The notes beneath the pieces are model-generated. The model had not been told where the DNA came from, made no database searches, and saw only the letters and a program-made list of their open reading frames with translations. Positions 39,801 to 52,818 of a DNA stretch of 64,000 bases are shown here, piece after piece (position 1 is the stretch's first letter; each line of letters begins with the position of its first letter). The position numbers were made by a program, and so were the translations under genes. The stretch lies in NCBI GenBank assembly GCA_005281725.1, contig SSBO01000012.1, positions 1,656,194-1,720,193 of the forward strand, written 5' to 3'. The stretch is from Wuchereria bancrofti (Eukaryota; Nematoda; Chromadorea; Rhabditida; Onchocercidae).

Positions 39801-42729
39801 GGTAGATTTTGTGGTAAATAGCGGGGAAGCAATCATAATCATACCCGTAGCTGTCCATAAATATTTTAGTAAATATTGTTCCACCATAATATATAATATT
39901 TTCTTCCGGCAAATTAAGGATGCATGACGTTGAATGTTATTAAATGCTTTTAGAAGACAAATTTTTTCGGTCTAAAAATCTTCAATTATTTGAATTACTT
40001 CCTGCATTGGCATTTATTTATGCTTATATTTTGCTAATTTTTAACTAATGAATTTTGTTTTTTTTTCCTTTAAAATAATAATACTAATAAATCAATTCAA
40101 AACATAAAAATTTAATATATAAAAGCAAATACTCATTTTAAAATGTAAATAAGAGAAGTTGTAACAAATTAAAGTCAACTATTATCAAATATTCAACCAT
40201 GAGATATTTTATTCAATGACCTCATGCCCTCTGTAAAGTGCAACTTCCTCGGAATTCGAAATGAGACGTGAATGTAAAAAACGTAATTCGCCTTTCTTTT
40301 TTGACTCTTCCGAAAGTAATTCGCTAAAGCTGTAATATGAAAAAAAAAAATGAATAATAAAATAATGAAAAGTTAGTAATAATCAAAAAATTTTTATTTA
40401 TTTGTTTCTTTTTTTTTTGAAATGAATTTTGTAGAGAGAAAATATAACAAAAAAAAAAAAAAAAAAAAAGATTAAAATGCTTACTTAGGCGATATGTATC
40501 GTAGCAGTCCAGCAGTACTTATTAAAACACTTGGACCCATGATAATCAAAAAATATATACCTGAACCTAACTTTGCTTTCCATAATTTATATATTAGTGT
40601 TAATCTGAAATTTATACAATTTAAAAATTGTTGAATGAACCAACAATGATAATTAATGATTTTTGCTTAATTTTGAATATTTTTAAAAAATTGTTAAAAT
40701 TAAATAGAAATTTTAAATATTATATGAAAAAGAGGAGTACAAAAAAAGAAAAAGTACCCCACGAAAGAAATATCAAAAAGTGGTTTAAGGATTAGTGAAA
40801 AGAGGCGCGAAATTGCTTGACAAAATGCCATAATGTCATCTGTCAAACATTGATCAACATTTTTCAGTCGTTCATCCAAGCTATTTACCCGATAATATGT
40901 ACAATCCTGAAATTTTTCTTATACTATACGAATTTTAAAAATAAAAAAAAAAGTTTTTTTTTTTTGTTTTATCAAAACAAGAAATTGCTTTAGAAGTTTT
41001 TAAATTTAAAAATTAGGGATTTGAATTTGAAATTATTTTACTTAGGTATTTAATATGTATATAGTATTGGTTCATGCAAAAGGCATTTTTAGGCATATAA
41101 TTTGCATGATGCGTTAGATTATGAACATATGCACTTTAATTGATAAATTTAGTAATTAAAATAATTTATTGATTTTTCTAAAAGAAAAGTTAAATTTAAA
41201 ACAAACTGATAAATATTTATTGTATGCATATTGAGTAAGACGAGCGCGAAATGCTATCGCAACATAATCTTCCATGAATCTGAAATGAATAATTTAAAAA
41301 TTTTTTCAATCTGAAATTACTTGTTTGCAGTTCCATATATTAAGAAATTAATAGAAATTATTTTTTTGCAAATTTATATATTAAAAATTCAAGGATTTAT
41401 ATAACATTTCAAATTTTAATTTCATCATTAGATAGGAAAAAAAAATGATAATTTATACAGATAAGCTATAAGTTAAAATCATATTTGAAGTACACGAACT
41501 GCTTGTATTTTCTTCCATTTCTTTGAATAATGAATTAAATAAAAAAGATAATAATTTAATAAAAAAAAGTTGTTGCTGAATTACATTAGATTAAAAGGAC
41601 TTTCAAGAAGATAAATGTTGTCGATGGATTTAATCAATTAGTTTACATCACTAATTAAATAAGTATATTCAGTGTGCATTGATCATTTAAAGGAATAAAT
41701 TAATTGAAAATCAAAATTATTAAATAAATTATTATTGCAATGATTACAATTGTGATAAAAAGTAAAAATAAAATGTCAAAAAATTCTAGTGATCAATGAT
41801 CAAAGTTGTAAATAAAAAAAAAGGAGAAAAAAGAAGACATACTTAATCATACTGTTGACAAATGTAGCAGGTAATGCTATCAGGAACCATCTGATAAGGT
41901 ATCGAAGAAATGAAGCAGATTGTTTTCCAACAATTGTTCGAATTAAATGACCTTCGAGAGATGCTACATAAATAGACAACAATGTCCTTGACAGCAATAC
42001 AAGAGAGTAGAGTGCTAAAATTTTCTCTTTCAATATTAACATGTTGTTGAAAGTTTATATTAAAACATAAATTTTAATCCTATTAAAATATTTCTTTTTT
42101 AATTAACTAATCAATGATAGTAAAATCGTATTGATAAAAAATACTCTTTACTCTGATAAATTTGAAATTAGTCAAATTAATCAAAAATACATCTTAATGA
42201 AGAAAACAGAAAAGGAAAAAGAAAGTTGTTAAATTTACCTATCAGAAATGTTTCTTTACAGTTGAAATGTGGAATAGTAATTTTTAACAAAAAATGAAGC
42301 TTGTGCAAAAGCCTTATATTCATAGTATTATACCATTTTGAAGATTTCCAATTTTTCACACTTTTTTGTTTCAAAATTGTTGATGATGGAACTATAAGTG
42401 TGTTTATTAATCATTACAACTTAAAATAGCAATTTTAAATTTTCCAGATGTATTCTTTTCAATTTTAAAGTAATCAAAACAATTACATTCATTTCAAATA
42501 TTAAATATGAAAATAACTAGATATTTCAAATAGCTCTTTCAAAGACTAATAAAATTAATATTTATCAGTTTTTTTCCTAATTTTAAATTTAAAAAAATTA
42601 ACCTCCTTTTCTCACAATATTCACAAATGCAGCAACAAAAAGAATTGAAGCAATTGTTGCAGCGCCATAAAACAAACGATTCATTGAAGTATTTCCAGAA
42701 ACGGGCTGGAATTTTGATAAAGCAGCCAT
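36824..42729 (-). CDS. Peroxisomal ABC half-transporter, ABCD1/2 (ALDP) type
   Basis: Fifteen exons, 5' to 3': 42729-42603, 42391-42239, 42014-41843, 41279-41207, 40906-40758, 40604-40485, 40329-40221, 39971-39791, 39621-39518, 39269-39122, 38967-38873, 38282-38103, 37737-37626, 37436-37226, 36959-36824; 689 aa. The intron after 39122 uses a GC donor. The membrane half contains [29 protein letters not shown] and the EAA-like [12 protein letters not shown]. The nucleotide-binding half has Walker [10 protein letters not shown] (residues 488-496), Q-loop PQRPYM, signature LSGGEKQR, Walker [11 protein letters not shown] and H-loop SISHRPSL. Block order and wording match ABCD1/2 better than PMP70 (ABCD3). 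C. elegans pmp-4 is the likely counterpart. The family imports very-long-chain acyl-CoA into peroxisomes for beta-oxidation and works as a dimer. Confidence 0.94.
39119..39122 (-). other. GC donor splice site in the ABCD gene
   Basis: Exon 10 of the ABCD gene ends ATACGAG and the intron begins GCAACT. No GT nearby keeps the frame: using the upstream GTTTGA runs into a stop in the next exon. The GC choice restores the conserved IRGQ junction, matching IKGK in human ABCD2 as I recall it. Confidence 0.8.
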
Positions 42730-42817
42730 CTTTGTGTACAAATTTCATATATGTATATATATACACATATATATAAACACACTTTTTGCGCCGAATAAAT
42801 CAATATACCATTTTCCT

Positions 42818-42905
42818 GCAATAATAATAATAATAATTAGTAAAAAAAAATAATATTAACAACAATAATAATTAAAAAAATAATAATAATAACAATAATA
42901 ATTGC
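42818..42905. repeat. (AAT)n microsatellite
   Basis: Imperfect AAT/ATA trinucleotide repeat with short interruptions, upstream of the ABCD start codon. Confidence 0.75.
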
Positions 42906-43414
42906 ATAATTCATAGAAAATCTTGAATTTACATTATTTCAACAATTAAATGATATATAGAAAAATGAAGTAATACATGCTTTAATAGCATTTTTCCATA
43001 ATAAATGAACTTTATATGACTAATTATTTAAAATTATCATTGGGAAAAGAAAAAAAAAAGAAAATTTCTACATTTTAAATTTTTACAAAATGAAAACTTT
43101 CACACTTTTTAGATGATAAAGAAAAAAAAAATAATTATTGGATAATTTCACAAAAAAAAAAAAAAAAAACAATGTTTATTTTTTTATTTATTCATTTTTT
43201 TTTTTAGCAGTAATAAATAAAAGGAAGTGTAAGGGTAACGTTTAGTAGCAGCTAGAAGAAATTTCATCATTGGCAATGAAATATATACATATATATATGA
43301 AAACAAGAAGAATGGTAGGTACAGTATAAGGGACGAAAACAAGTTTCATAAGCCTTTATGAATGCAAGGACACTCTTCGTTCATCATTTTCATACACAGT
43401 TATTTCAAAATTGT

Positions 43415-43490
43415 TCTCTCTCTTTCCTCTCTTACTCTCCCTCTCCCTCTCCCTCCCCCTCTCTCTCTCTCTCTCTTTCTATTTCTCTCC
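43415..43490. repeat. CT-rich polypyrimidine tract
   Basis: About 75 bases of almost uninterrupted pyrimidines, mainly CTCTCC and CTCTCT. It lies about 700 bases upstream of the ABCD start, on the opposite strand sense a GA tract. Confidence 0.85.
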
Positions 43491-46400
43491 AAAATAATGA
43501 TTGTTGAGACTGTATCAATTAAAGAAAAAGAAAATGCTTAACAAAATTTTTAAATGTATATTGATTTGTAAACATTTGAAAAAGATTATTTTCATACATT
43601 TTACAATGATAATTATTAATAAAATAATGCTATGAAAAGAGAAAAAAAAAGTGAAAATAAAAATAAATATTCACACTTAAACGATTCAAATTATAATTTA
43701 TATCTTTTCTTTCTTCTATTATTTACAAAGATTTGAGGTTAAGTTATCAACAAATGCTGCAGCATTCTTCATTCATTTTATCACTTTGTTTCGTTTTGTT
43801 CGATGTACTAATGACATATTTTATTCAAATTTTATCAGATAAACTTTTAGAACCAGTTTTAACATTCTTCATCCGCTGAGATATCGTTTATTCAATATAT
43901 ATACGCTGCTTTGTTTACTAGCTGTTTTTATATAAAATTATTTCCAAAACTAGAATACATGTATGATAAATTAATTAGACAAAAAGCCAAAAAAGAACTA
44001 GATTCTTTGTGTATTTTTGCTTTAAATTCATTAAAAAACTAATTAAATACAAAATAAAAATTGGTCCAAAAAGAAAAAACAAAATGCACTTTGGTGTGAA
44101 ATTGCTTAAATTCATCTAAAAATATGACCAAAAAAAAAAAAATGCAAAGTTTGAATTAAACATTACTTTATAGCAAATCATTTAAATTTCCTAATTCGTT
44201 TTTTATTTATTTATTTATTTTTTTTTTTTAAAAGAAGCATTAGTAAAGTTAATTTATTTTTGATCAAGTGAATTTCGAAATGTTTTAATTAATATTACAA
44301 GAATTACACTATGAATAATAATGAAAAAGAAAGTCAAGTACAATGTTATAATCATTTCATTGAAGTGAATCAATTCATTATGGAACAATGTTAAAATTCA
44401 TTTTTCAAAATTTGTGTAATTCAGTTAATTTAGGAGTTCTACTCCATTCATTGTCTCCCAAACTAAGGGATACAATCTCCTTTATTTATCTTTTTGTTCG
44501 CAAACAGAAAGAGGGAGAATGGAAAGGAGAGAAAGAGAGAAATCAAATATCAAATCTCAAGGAATTATCTAGAGAAAAGTTGATAAGTAATGATTTGTTG
44601 TATCTGATAAAAGAATTTCAAATTTTGAAAGTAAGAAAAAGTTTTTTGTTGGATTATTTTAATACAGTTTTGTCATAATCGTTTCGGTTATATGATATTT
44701 TGTTGCTTTTATCCTTCTAAATGCTAGTGTAATTAATCAAATAAGAAGTGCGAAATTAAATGTAATTAAAGAAGTGCGCATCATTATCCTTCTTTTATTG
44801 ACACAATTTTATCCATCTATTTTCCTTTCATATTTGAATTACTATTGTTTTGATGATCGGTCAAATTATCAACATGAAAGTGAAATTTGTTAATTAAAAC
44901 ATTATGATTCGCTTTAGTTTCAGGCTTATATAATTGTTTAATGTTTTAAATTTTCTTTGTAATATTACGATTTTAAACTTCGCTAAATCTATATGTTGCA
45001 CATATGCGTATTAAATTTAAAGATATTAGAATTGTAATTTTATCAGTTAAACAGATTAATTAATGATCAAATTTTATTTATAGCATATAGTAATGGATTA
45101 TTTTGTATTGTCACTGGAATTCATGTTCTACTGTTTAACAATTAATTACGCAATAATTTTCAAATCAGTCTTTAACTTGTTTTTATTGAAAACAGAAAGA
45201 ATTTAAATTTGTTTATCAACAACTGAATGTAAAATTTCCATCAAAAAATAATATTTATGCTTTAGTAACTAAATAAAAGTATTTGTTTTTTTGTATCAGA
45301 TTTCTCAACCGTATCAATTGGTATAAAAAGCCAATACTTACCATTTTTATCAACTAAACCTAAAAGATATATGAGGCAATCATTAATATATTATCTTGAA
45401 TTAATGATGAAAAAAATAATTGATGAAATGATACAATGTAAATTTAAGAACAATCATAATCCGGATTTTGAGTATAACAATTTCAGAGTGTACTTGTGTA
45501 ATAGTTTCAAATTTTATCCAAATTGATTTATTTCAAGATCAGATATTTCCCAGAAATGGTTAAAAAGGTTATATCAGAAGAAATTTTTTGCATTTTACAC
45601 AGTAATTGAAGAAAGCATATTATCTTACTGTAAAAATTCAAACTGGGATGAAACGGTAGCTAATAACAATAGTAACTGAAATAATTGATACTGTATCTCC
45701 CACTGATCTTATTACTTATGATGCTGTGTAAATATCTGGAAGAAAAAAAAATATTATTTTTGTCCCATAATTTTGATAAGTTGTGAGAATGTACATGATA
45801 TAGCAATACAGACGATTTGCAATAAGCCTTGTTAACCGAAACCGGTAAAATCATAAGAAACTTCTACTGGAACAAATACCGGACAACAAATACTAATAAA
45901 GAAAAACTATAAAAGGTGGTTTGAGCGAAGAGGAGCGGACAAAATGGAGAATACATGTGAACGGTCAAACATGAAGACTTGCTTTTATAGTACCAAGGAC
46001 CAGTCAATCCCATATGCATCGTTACATCTAGTAGAAATGGAACCAAAAATGTATGCCTTGACCTTTGAGGTTGTTCTCCTATCTCAAACTTCCATTTCGC
46101 ATTTCATCAGTACTGCATTGTTATCTCACATCACACTGATCAGTAATTACTGAAGCATTTCCAAAAATTTTATACTGTTGTATTTTTCAAATCTTTAGGC
46201 TTCCTTAAATTACATTTTAGCTCTTATTCACGAAAATTATAGGGAAAATTTTCAAGATATGTATCAAATTATAGGCGATATGAATTGAAAATAATTGTTG
46301 ATGAGTCGGTGGCTATGAGAAATTTGATATTTTACACTGGAAGATTTTAACGTGGTTGAATCTTGTTATAGACTGTGATCGCATCAAACAGTTCAATAAT

Positions 46401-48434
46401 TATATTCTTAACATCAATTGCACTCAACAGTTACAAGTTTCGAAATTTCCGTCTCCATATTTGCTTTGCATTATTTCTAACAAAGTTAAAAGTATTAAAG
46501 CAAATTTTCCAAATTTAAGTTTGTTGCTTCACGTTACAGTAATTGTAGAAACTTCATTAGGTGGTAACGGTTCAGAATACAACGTTAATAACATTCGAAC
46601 ACATTCAACTTTTCAAGAACGCTAAGACGGCTAATCTACGTGTTTTCACGATTTGAAAATGTAAATTTGAAAAAAAAAAAAAAAAAATCACATATGCTGA
46701 TCACTAAACGAATATTCCATTTTGATGACGCGGCAATTCTAAAATTACTTCCTGTCTGGAGCAATAATTACAACTGTTCAGAAAACAGCTCATTTCATAA
46801 ATTCGAGCTTCCACTTCAAATGTCTTACTGAAATTCAAAATTTACAAACTTTCGATGACATTTTTTCCACCTCGGCAAAAAAAAAGAAAAAACTAATGAC
46901 GATAAGTATATGGAAAGCTGTAATCTATACTAAACAAGAAATGGAAGTTCAGCACTCCATACAGCCTAGTCTTACTAACAAACCCGTTTCAAGCATATTT
47001 CAGACAGAACTGAATTTTAGCTTAAAATGGACAAATTGAAGATAATGAAATAAAAATGAATTTCAGGAAGAAATTAGATGCTGGAATCTTTTCCATACGA
47101 AGTTAGAATTTACAGAAAAGAAAAATTAGTTCGTATGATACCAAAGAGGTGGGTCATCGACCTACAGGTAAAGAAATTTCGAATTTACAAATGTTTGTGA
47201 AAAACATAGGTGTATGGTAACAGCAGCCTTCTTTCTTATCAAAATATTTGCAAAAATTCCTCCTGCCAATAGTTAGGTCATCGATTAAGTTGAAAGAATA
47301 TTATGTTAAAAGAAAATGGAAAGTGGAGCTTCATTCAATTTCACTCTTGCCATTGAAAAATTGTGAATGTTAGTAGAAAACAAGACAAATTACAGGCAAA
47401 GAAGTTTAAGAACTGCTCGAACCCAGAAATGGAGTAAATATGTGAACATATACGAGAATTTACAAAGGTTAGCAAAATTACTAAAATACTAAACGTAAGA
47501 GATATTTCACATCATTTACAAAATATGAATGCATTTTTATTATGTGATCCAGTTGCATGTTAATGGAATGCAAAGAAATGAAGAAAAATCAGTAATCTGT
47601 AGGATAATTGGAATAAAAGGATAAAACAGCCAACCATAGAAACACCATTTCTTACAACAACATTGATGATAGGATTTCTAATCGTAATGCTCATATATGT
47701 AACTGTAACAATCTAAACAGAAAGGCGTATCGTTTTCCTTTCTTTTTTTCTTTTTTTTTTCAATCTTATTCACACAAAACTTGAAGTCAACAAACTGTAC
47801 TTAAAATACAAATTTTGCATTATCTTTATGTGAACTAACTGATTTACTACTTGTTGTTAATCAATGTTCAGTTTCTCTATTGTTTTATGAAATGTAATCC
47901 TGAACTACTCGACTATTGGGTGAAGGATAACGTTTACAATAATCCCATAGATTCTTCAATTTCGAAACGAAGTGAAAAAGGGAAAATCACTTTAATTGCA
48001 AATGAATGACTCCCAATGGAATTCAAATTTAATGTTACAACAATGAATGACAGCAATTTGAAAACAAAAACTGCCGTTGAAATTTGATATAGTAGTGCGA
48101 TAAATTTCTATAAACCGGAACTTCGACGATAAGCAAAAATACAGTATTTTCGATAAACTCAGTATCTTTTTGCAACATAGCACAAATGAGTTCTTCAATC
48201 GTTGATCTTCTGGCTGAAGGAAATTAAAATACAATTTAGACTTTGAGAAAGAGAATTTGATAAATCGCCAATACTGCATAAAAACTCACTGTCACTCGAT
48301 TACAGTACTATCGACTCAATTTTAGCTGGACTTGGTAAGGTAATCATAAGTTGGTTACAGGAAACATTAACTTTCGGATAGCATTCACTTCTCAAGTAAC
48401 TAATTTCAGTCTATTCCTCAAACAGATTAACAAT

Positions 48435-51400
48435 TCAATATAAGGAGTGAAGAACTAACATAACACTAGCGATATGACTGCATCGCTGCCTTAGCCCGCA
48501 ACTACAGTACCACTGCAATGAATCGAGATCATCACGATGTGTGGCCTCTACAATATGCGGTGAACCATCTCTCGCTCGAACCGCAAAAGTCATTGGGCTA
48601 ACCAAACGTACGTAAGCGCTAAAAAAAAGTTTTTAAGTTAACATTTTAGAAAAACCGAGTGGATCATTACGGACGAAAGAAGAATAATCCTCACTTTCTA
48701 GAATATGGTAAGCGCGAATCATCGGCATCAATAATAAACTCAAAATTCGATTCAGGATGCCCTTCCCAGAATAGAGAGCTGCAAAAAAGTGTTGGTTATA
48801 AGGAATCACAATTTACTAAATTGCAAAAAAATTAGTTCTTGTAAAAATACTTTTAATTTTACTTGTGGTAACGCTGTATTTGAAAACATTTAAAAAGACA
48901 TTACTTGCAGATTAAAAAGTTGCACAATATTTCGACATTATGAGATGATCAAAATATAACAGATCCATTAACAATAATTAAACCTGCTTACCTTGTAGAA
49001 GGTAAGTCAATTTGGTTAGACAGAGAACTAGGATGATTTTGATACTCATTATCAAGACACGTCGACAATGTTGATCCATCATTTACTCCATCATGCGACA
49101 ACCGTTTGTAAGGACGATTTGGACACATACTGAATGAGGTCATCACAATATTTTCCATGGCTGGTGCATATGGTAATTTAGGTAACTGGAAAAAAAAATG
49201 GAGAAATTAAACTTAAAACCTAAGAAAAAAAATTTAAAAACAGAAATTTAAGAGAATTTAAGGATTGAAATGCAAGCATAAAACATATAGAAAAAAGAAC
49301 GAGCAATGAACGATTTGCTCGCACTTGAAATATATATAATAACGGATCTTACATTTATATTAAAATTAAAGCTTGAAATTTATTCAATAAATATAACACC
49401 TTCAAATGACTCTGCTGAAAACGTTCCCTGTAACATTTCTTCAACCGCCATGCACCTGATTGATGCAGCCCAGCAATAAACAACCTTCGATATGCATTTG
49501 ACAATAAAAACAGTGATATAATAATAGTATCAAGCAGAGCGTTACTATCACAGAGCTGTGAAACAAGCTGGAAAGAAAGAACAGTACATTAAAATTTTAA
49601 AACAAACCCAAATATCTTCATCCTATTAACTTCTGAAAAAGCAAAAGAAATTTTTATTCCTTTAGCATGTGTTTACGCTATAGTCAAGGAACTTATCAAT
49701 ATAAGTGAAATATGCCAATTACCTTACTTAAACCTTTACACGGTCGCCAAGTTATACCCTTGTCAGCATCTGGAACACCGCAGTTCTTCAAATGCCAGAT
49801 GGAACTAGTAAATTTAAAATCACTCCAAACATTATCAAAATAACTGTATACATCCGGCCGTTCTGTATAACGTTTGCATGCACTTATTTTTCCCCACATC
49901 TATAATATATGAAGAAGAATTGATTTCTCATATTTCAAAATTAAGGTTCATCCCACTTTTTGATATTTCTTTCGAAAAACTATTTAGTGCCTTTTCTCGA
50001 GCAAAATTAATTCGCTTTACATGCTTACCTCATCGAAAAGTTTTTCATAAGTACAGCTCATCAAAATATTCATATCACTGGCATATTCATTCAAATTAGC
50101 TCCTCCAAAAAGAGTTTCAATATAGCTGAGTTTGACTCGTTTGAAATCATCCCAGCATCGAATGTGTTCGGCAACCTAGAATCTTATCACTGATCAAAAT
50201 ACAAGAAATAAATTTAAATTTCTATCAAATGAATCTAAAAAGTAAATAGCATAAAATTTAGAAAAAAAAAAACAGTAAACAATAAGCAATCACAAAAACA
50301 AAAAAGGACAAACCGGAAAAGCATCCGGGGTGAAACACAGGCTCTGGCCGGTGATAATCACAAAACGTCCATTAAGAAGCTCATTAAATCTATCGTATAA
50401 TGTTGACAAAAAACTGTCATGATCATCACAACGGTCCGGTGATGCAGTCGAGCTGACCATGAAGGCTATGGGTAATACTTGGTCGCCTATAACAGAAATC
50501 ACTTAACTTTTTTTTTTACAAATCTAGAGAACAAAAACATATAAATACAAATAAGTAATAATTAGTATCCCAAACCTAACCTTCAAAAAATGGATGTACG
50601 AACGAAAGCGTGGAAAGGTGATAATCAACAGTGACTGGTTCAGTATGGTAGAAAAGCTGAACGGTACGGAACGGAGTGCCTTGTTGCAAATAACCTGCCA
50701 CAGCAATTAACTGTTCCACCAATGGATAGCAAAACAAATAAACTACACTCACACCACAATCATCAAACTCAACTCTTTCCACAAAAGTTTCTTCATTTTC
50801 ATACTGCAATATGGATGTTATGAAAAATATTATTAACGTCTGTATTGAATAAATTGAAAAAACACAAATAATAACAGTAAATAAACAAATTAATAAATAA
50901 CGATTAAATTTGGTTCACAAATATTCGGGACATTAGTGAGCTTTATTACAGGATCAAAAAATTCAATTACCAATAACTGCCGTTGAAGGCCCTGAATATT
51001 GGATAACAAAGTTTGACGAAATTTGTTTCGCTCTTCTTCCGATGAGTGTTCATTCAACATAGGCAATGGCAACAAGTTTAACGAATGCAAATCTTCAACT
51101 CCCTGTTGTGCTTCACTATATGCTAACATAGCCATTGGATCGTTGTTCCGCATGCACTGAGAACAAAAATCATTGATAATCTTAGTTAAATAAATATTTT
51201 ACTCCCATTGCACAAGAAATAGAAACAATAAAATACATTCAGATCAAATTAATCCAAATGTTCCGAAAATCTATAACAAATTTCCATACGATCAATTCTG
51301 AAAGTATGTGAATTTTTTAAAGAAAAATGCTACTTTACTGCCAAATACTCAGCAAGTAAACGAGTCGTGGAATCATATCTATATTCTTCATTGCATATTT

Positions 51401-52818
51401 GTTAACTTCAAGAATGATTCTTACTCTAGCTGAAACTTCCGCCGCATGCTTTTCGTCACCAATATAATGCATGACCATTACGCCATAATTTTCGCCTTTC
51501 AAAGAAAAACGGTATTTCCTAAAGTTAATATTGTTTTAGCAGAAAAAAGTGAGGAACTTCATAAAATGTCGGTATTTTATCAAATTTTTCATGACCAACA
51601 TGTCTTAAAATGTAAAAAGATAACGTATCCACCAGAAACGTATGGGCAATACGCAAAAACAAATGAAATGACAGAGAATATTGAAATAGATGCAGAAATA
51701 AATTTTAGAGTGAATGAACATACTTAAAACTCGGATCTCCAGCTGGATTATTCGGATCATACAGAAAATGATATGTGCGTACAAGTCTATTGCCAACACT
51801 CTGAATCAGTTTCACACCTTTCGAGCGGCCCCATCGATAGCCATCATTGTGAAGCGCTCGATTTTGGTCGATACTAAAATGTGTTTTGTTTCAAGTAAAT
51901 CGATTTTAAGTAGTCTTGTGCTATTTCATTAAAAAATTCAAAAAAAAAATGCTTGAAATGTGATGTCTCAGATGTTGAGTAAGAATCCTAACCCGTGACA
52001 GTCATAGACAATTATTGTTCCCCCTACAGGTCTTAATTTTGGCATATCCAAACTGATGATAGACGGATCTCTTTTCGCTCTTCCTGAAAATAGTATTTTG
52101 CAAATAAGTGCATTACAATTTTCCACTGACTAGTCTTTCACTGTTATTTATATAATTACATCAAAAAAGCAATCAAACACTTTTAATCTTTACAAATCTA
52201 GATACGGAGAACAAAACCAATAAGTCGATCAACTTACGGATAAGGTCGAGATAAAACCGATATGGATATAGACGCTGATGACCCGTAAAACAGAAATGAG
52301 GATTATTTGGATTAGGTGCCAATTCTTGCTCCTTTCTTACGCTATATGCAGTGGTCTTCCCATAATTATAATTTTTTCGAGGTACTTCGCTCGGCCAAAC
52401 ACGCCGATCAATTCGTCGAATTGCATATGCTGGCGTCGTGATACGACGGATTTTCATTACTGGCTGATTTTCATCCTCATCTTCATCGATCTCTCTAAAT
52501 CCAAGTATGTTTCGTAAAGAATAAATCTCGAATTCAAGAAAAAAACAACTGAATCCTAGCAAAAAAAAAAAAAAAAAAGACATAATAAGTGGAATTGAGA
52601 GATATGACTTGCCTTTTGCAAAGTTTAATTTTACTGGTTGTTGGTGCCGTTTCCTGAGGAAAGTTAGGTGGTGCATCACCCTCAACATCGACCAGTTCAT
52701 GAACTCCGCTGTCGCCTATTCCTCCTCCCACGTCAACATCTTCCGATGGCTCTTCCAATGCAACGGTAACTGAACGTCGTCGTAGCGTCGAACGCAAATT
52801 TCTATTCCCTCCCGGCAT
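48435..52818 (-). CDS. Domesticated Mutator-like (MULE) transposase-derived protein with SWIM zinc finger
   Basis: Fourteen exons, 5' to 3': 52818-52613, 52494-52238, 52083-51993, 51873-51724, 51518-51425, 51156-50971, 50803-50581, 50486-50314, 50175-50029, 49899-49723, 49567-49400, 49185-48992, 48778-48695, 48618-48435; 777 aa. All junctions close in frame; intron 1 has a GC donor. The exon starts at 52830 after TTTTCTTTTAAG, and the first ATG is at 52818. Residues 1-85 are acidic with RRR basic patches. About 185-266 resemble a WRKY/FLYWCH-type domain (DGYRWGRSKG, RTYHFLYD) without clear zinc ligands. Residues 375-475 match the MULE transposase core (YHLSTLSFVHPFFEG, LPIAFMVSS, FVIITGQS, IRCWDDFK). 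Residues 755-765 form a SWIM finger, CSCGLRQRCSH (CxCx5CxH). The expected catalytic Asp positions carry His381 and Gly449. It is probably a DNA-binding regulator rather than an active transposase. Confidence 0.75.
52608..52613 (-). other. GC donor splice site in the MULE-derived gene
   Basis: Exon 1 ends AAAAG and the intron starts GCAAGT, the strongest known form of a GC-AG donor. It gives the only open joint to exon 2 (AG|A, Arg). The nearest GT (GTCATA, four bases later) leads to an immediate stop. Confidence 0.85.

Larger units (their letters stand above)
42730..48434. other. 5.7-kb region without a convincing gene
   Basis: This region lies between the ABCD start and the 3' end of the transposase-like gene. 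It contains (AAT)n near 42820-42905, a CT tract at 43415-43490 and AT-rich DNA. From about 45.9 to 47.7 kb the sequence has fewer homopolymer runs and several 60-90 codon open frames (for example 46356-46625). These have no recognisable motif and no splice partners. A degraded gene or element cannot be excluded. Confidence 0.4.

Noticed and set aside
44388..44678. 96-codon plus-strand open frame
   Set aside because: There is no motif, splice context or start context. It contains a GA-rich run that makes an artificial Lys/Glu stretch.
45908..46153. TATAAAAGG box followed by a 69-codon open frame
   Set aside because: The TATA-like match is expected by chance in this AT-rich DNA, and the peptide has no recognisable feature on either strand.
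46356..46625. 89-codon plus-strand open frame
   Set aside because: The composition is more protein-like than its neighbours, but it has no partner exons and no family resemblance. Mentioned only as part of the gene-poor region.
47405..47430. GGTTCGAG-like T-loop (minus strand) suggesting a tRNA
   Set aside because: No matching stem, D-arm or acceptor stem could be built around it.
47992..48279. 95-codon minus-strand open frame downstream of the MULE-derived gene
   Set aside because: The upstream gene ends in a stop at 48435 with a complete SWIM finger. The peptide is low-complexity and lacks an in-phase link.
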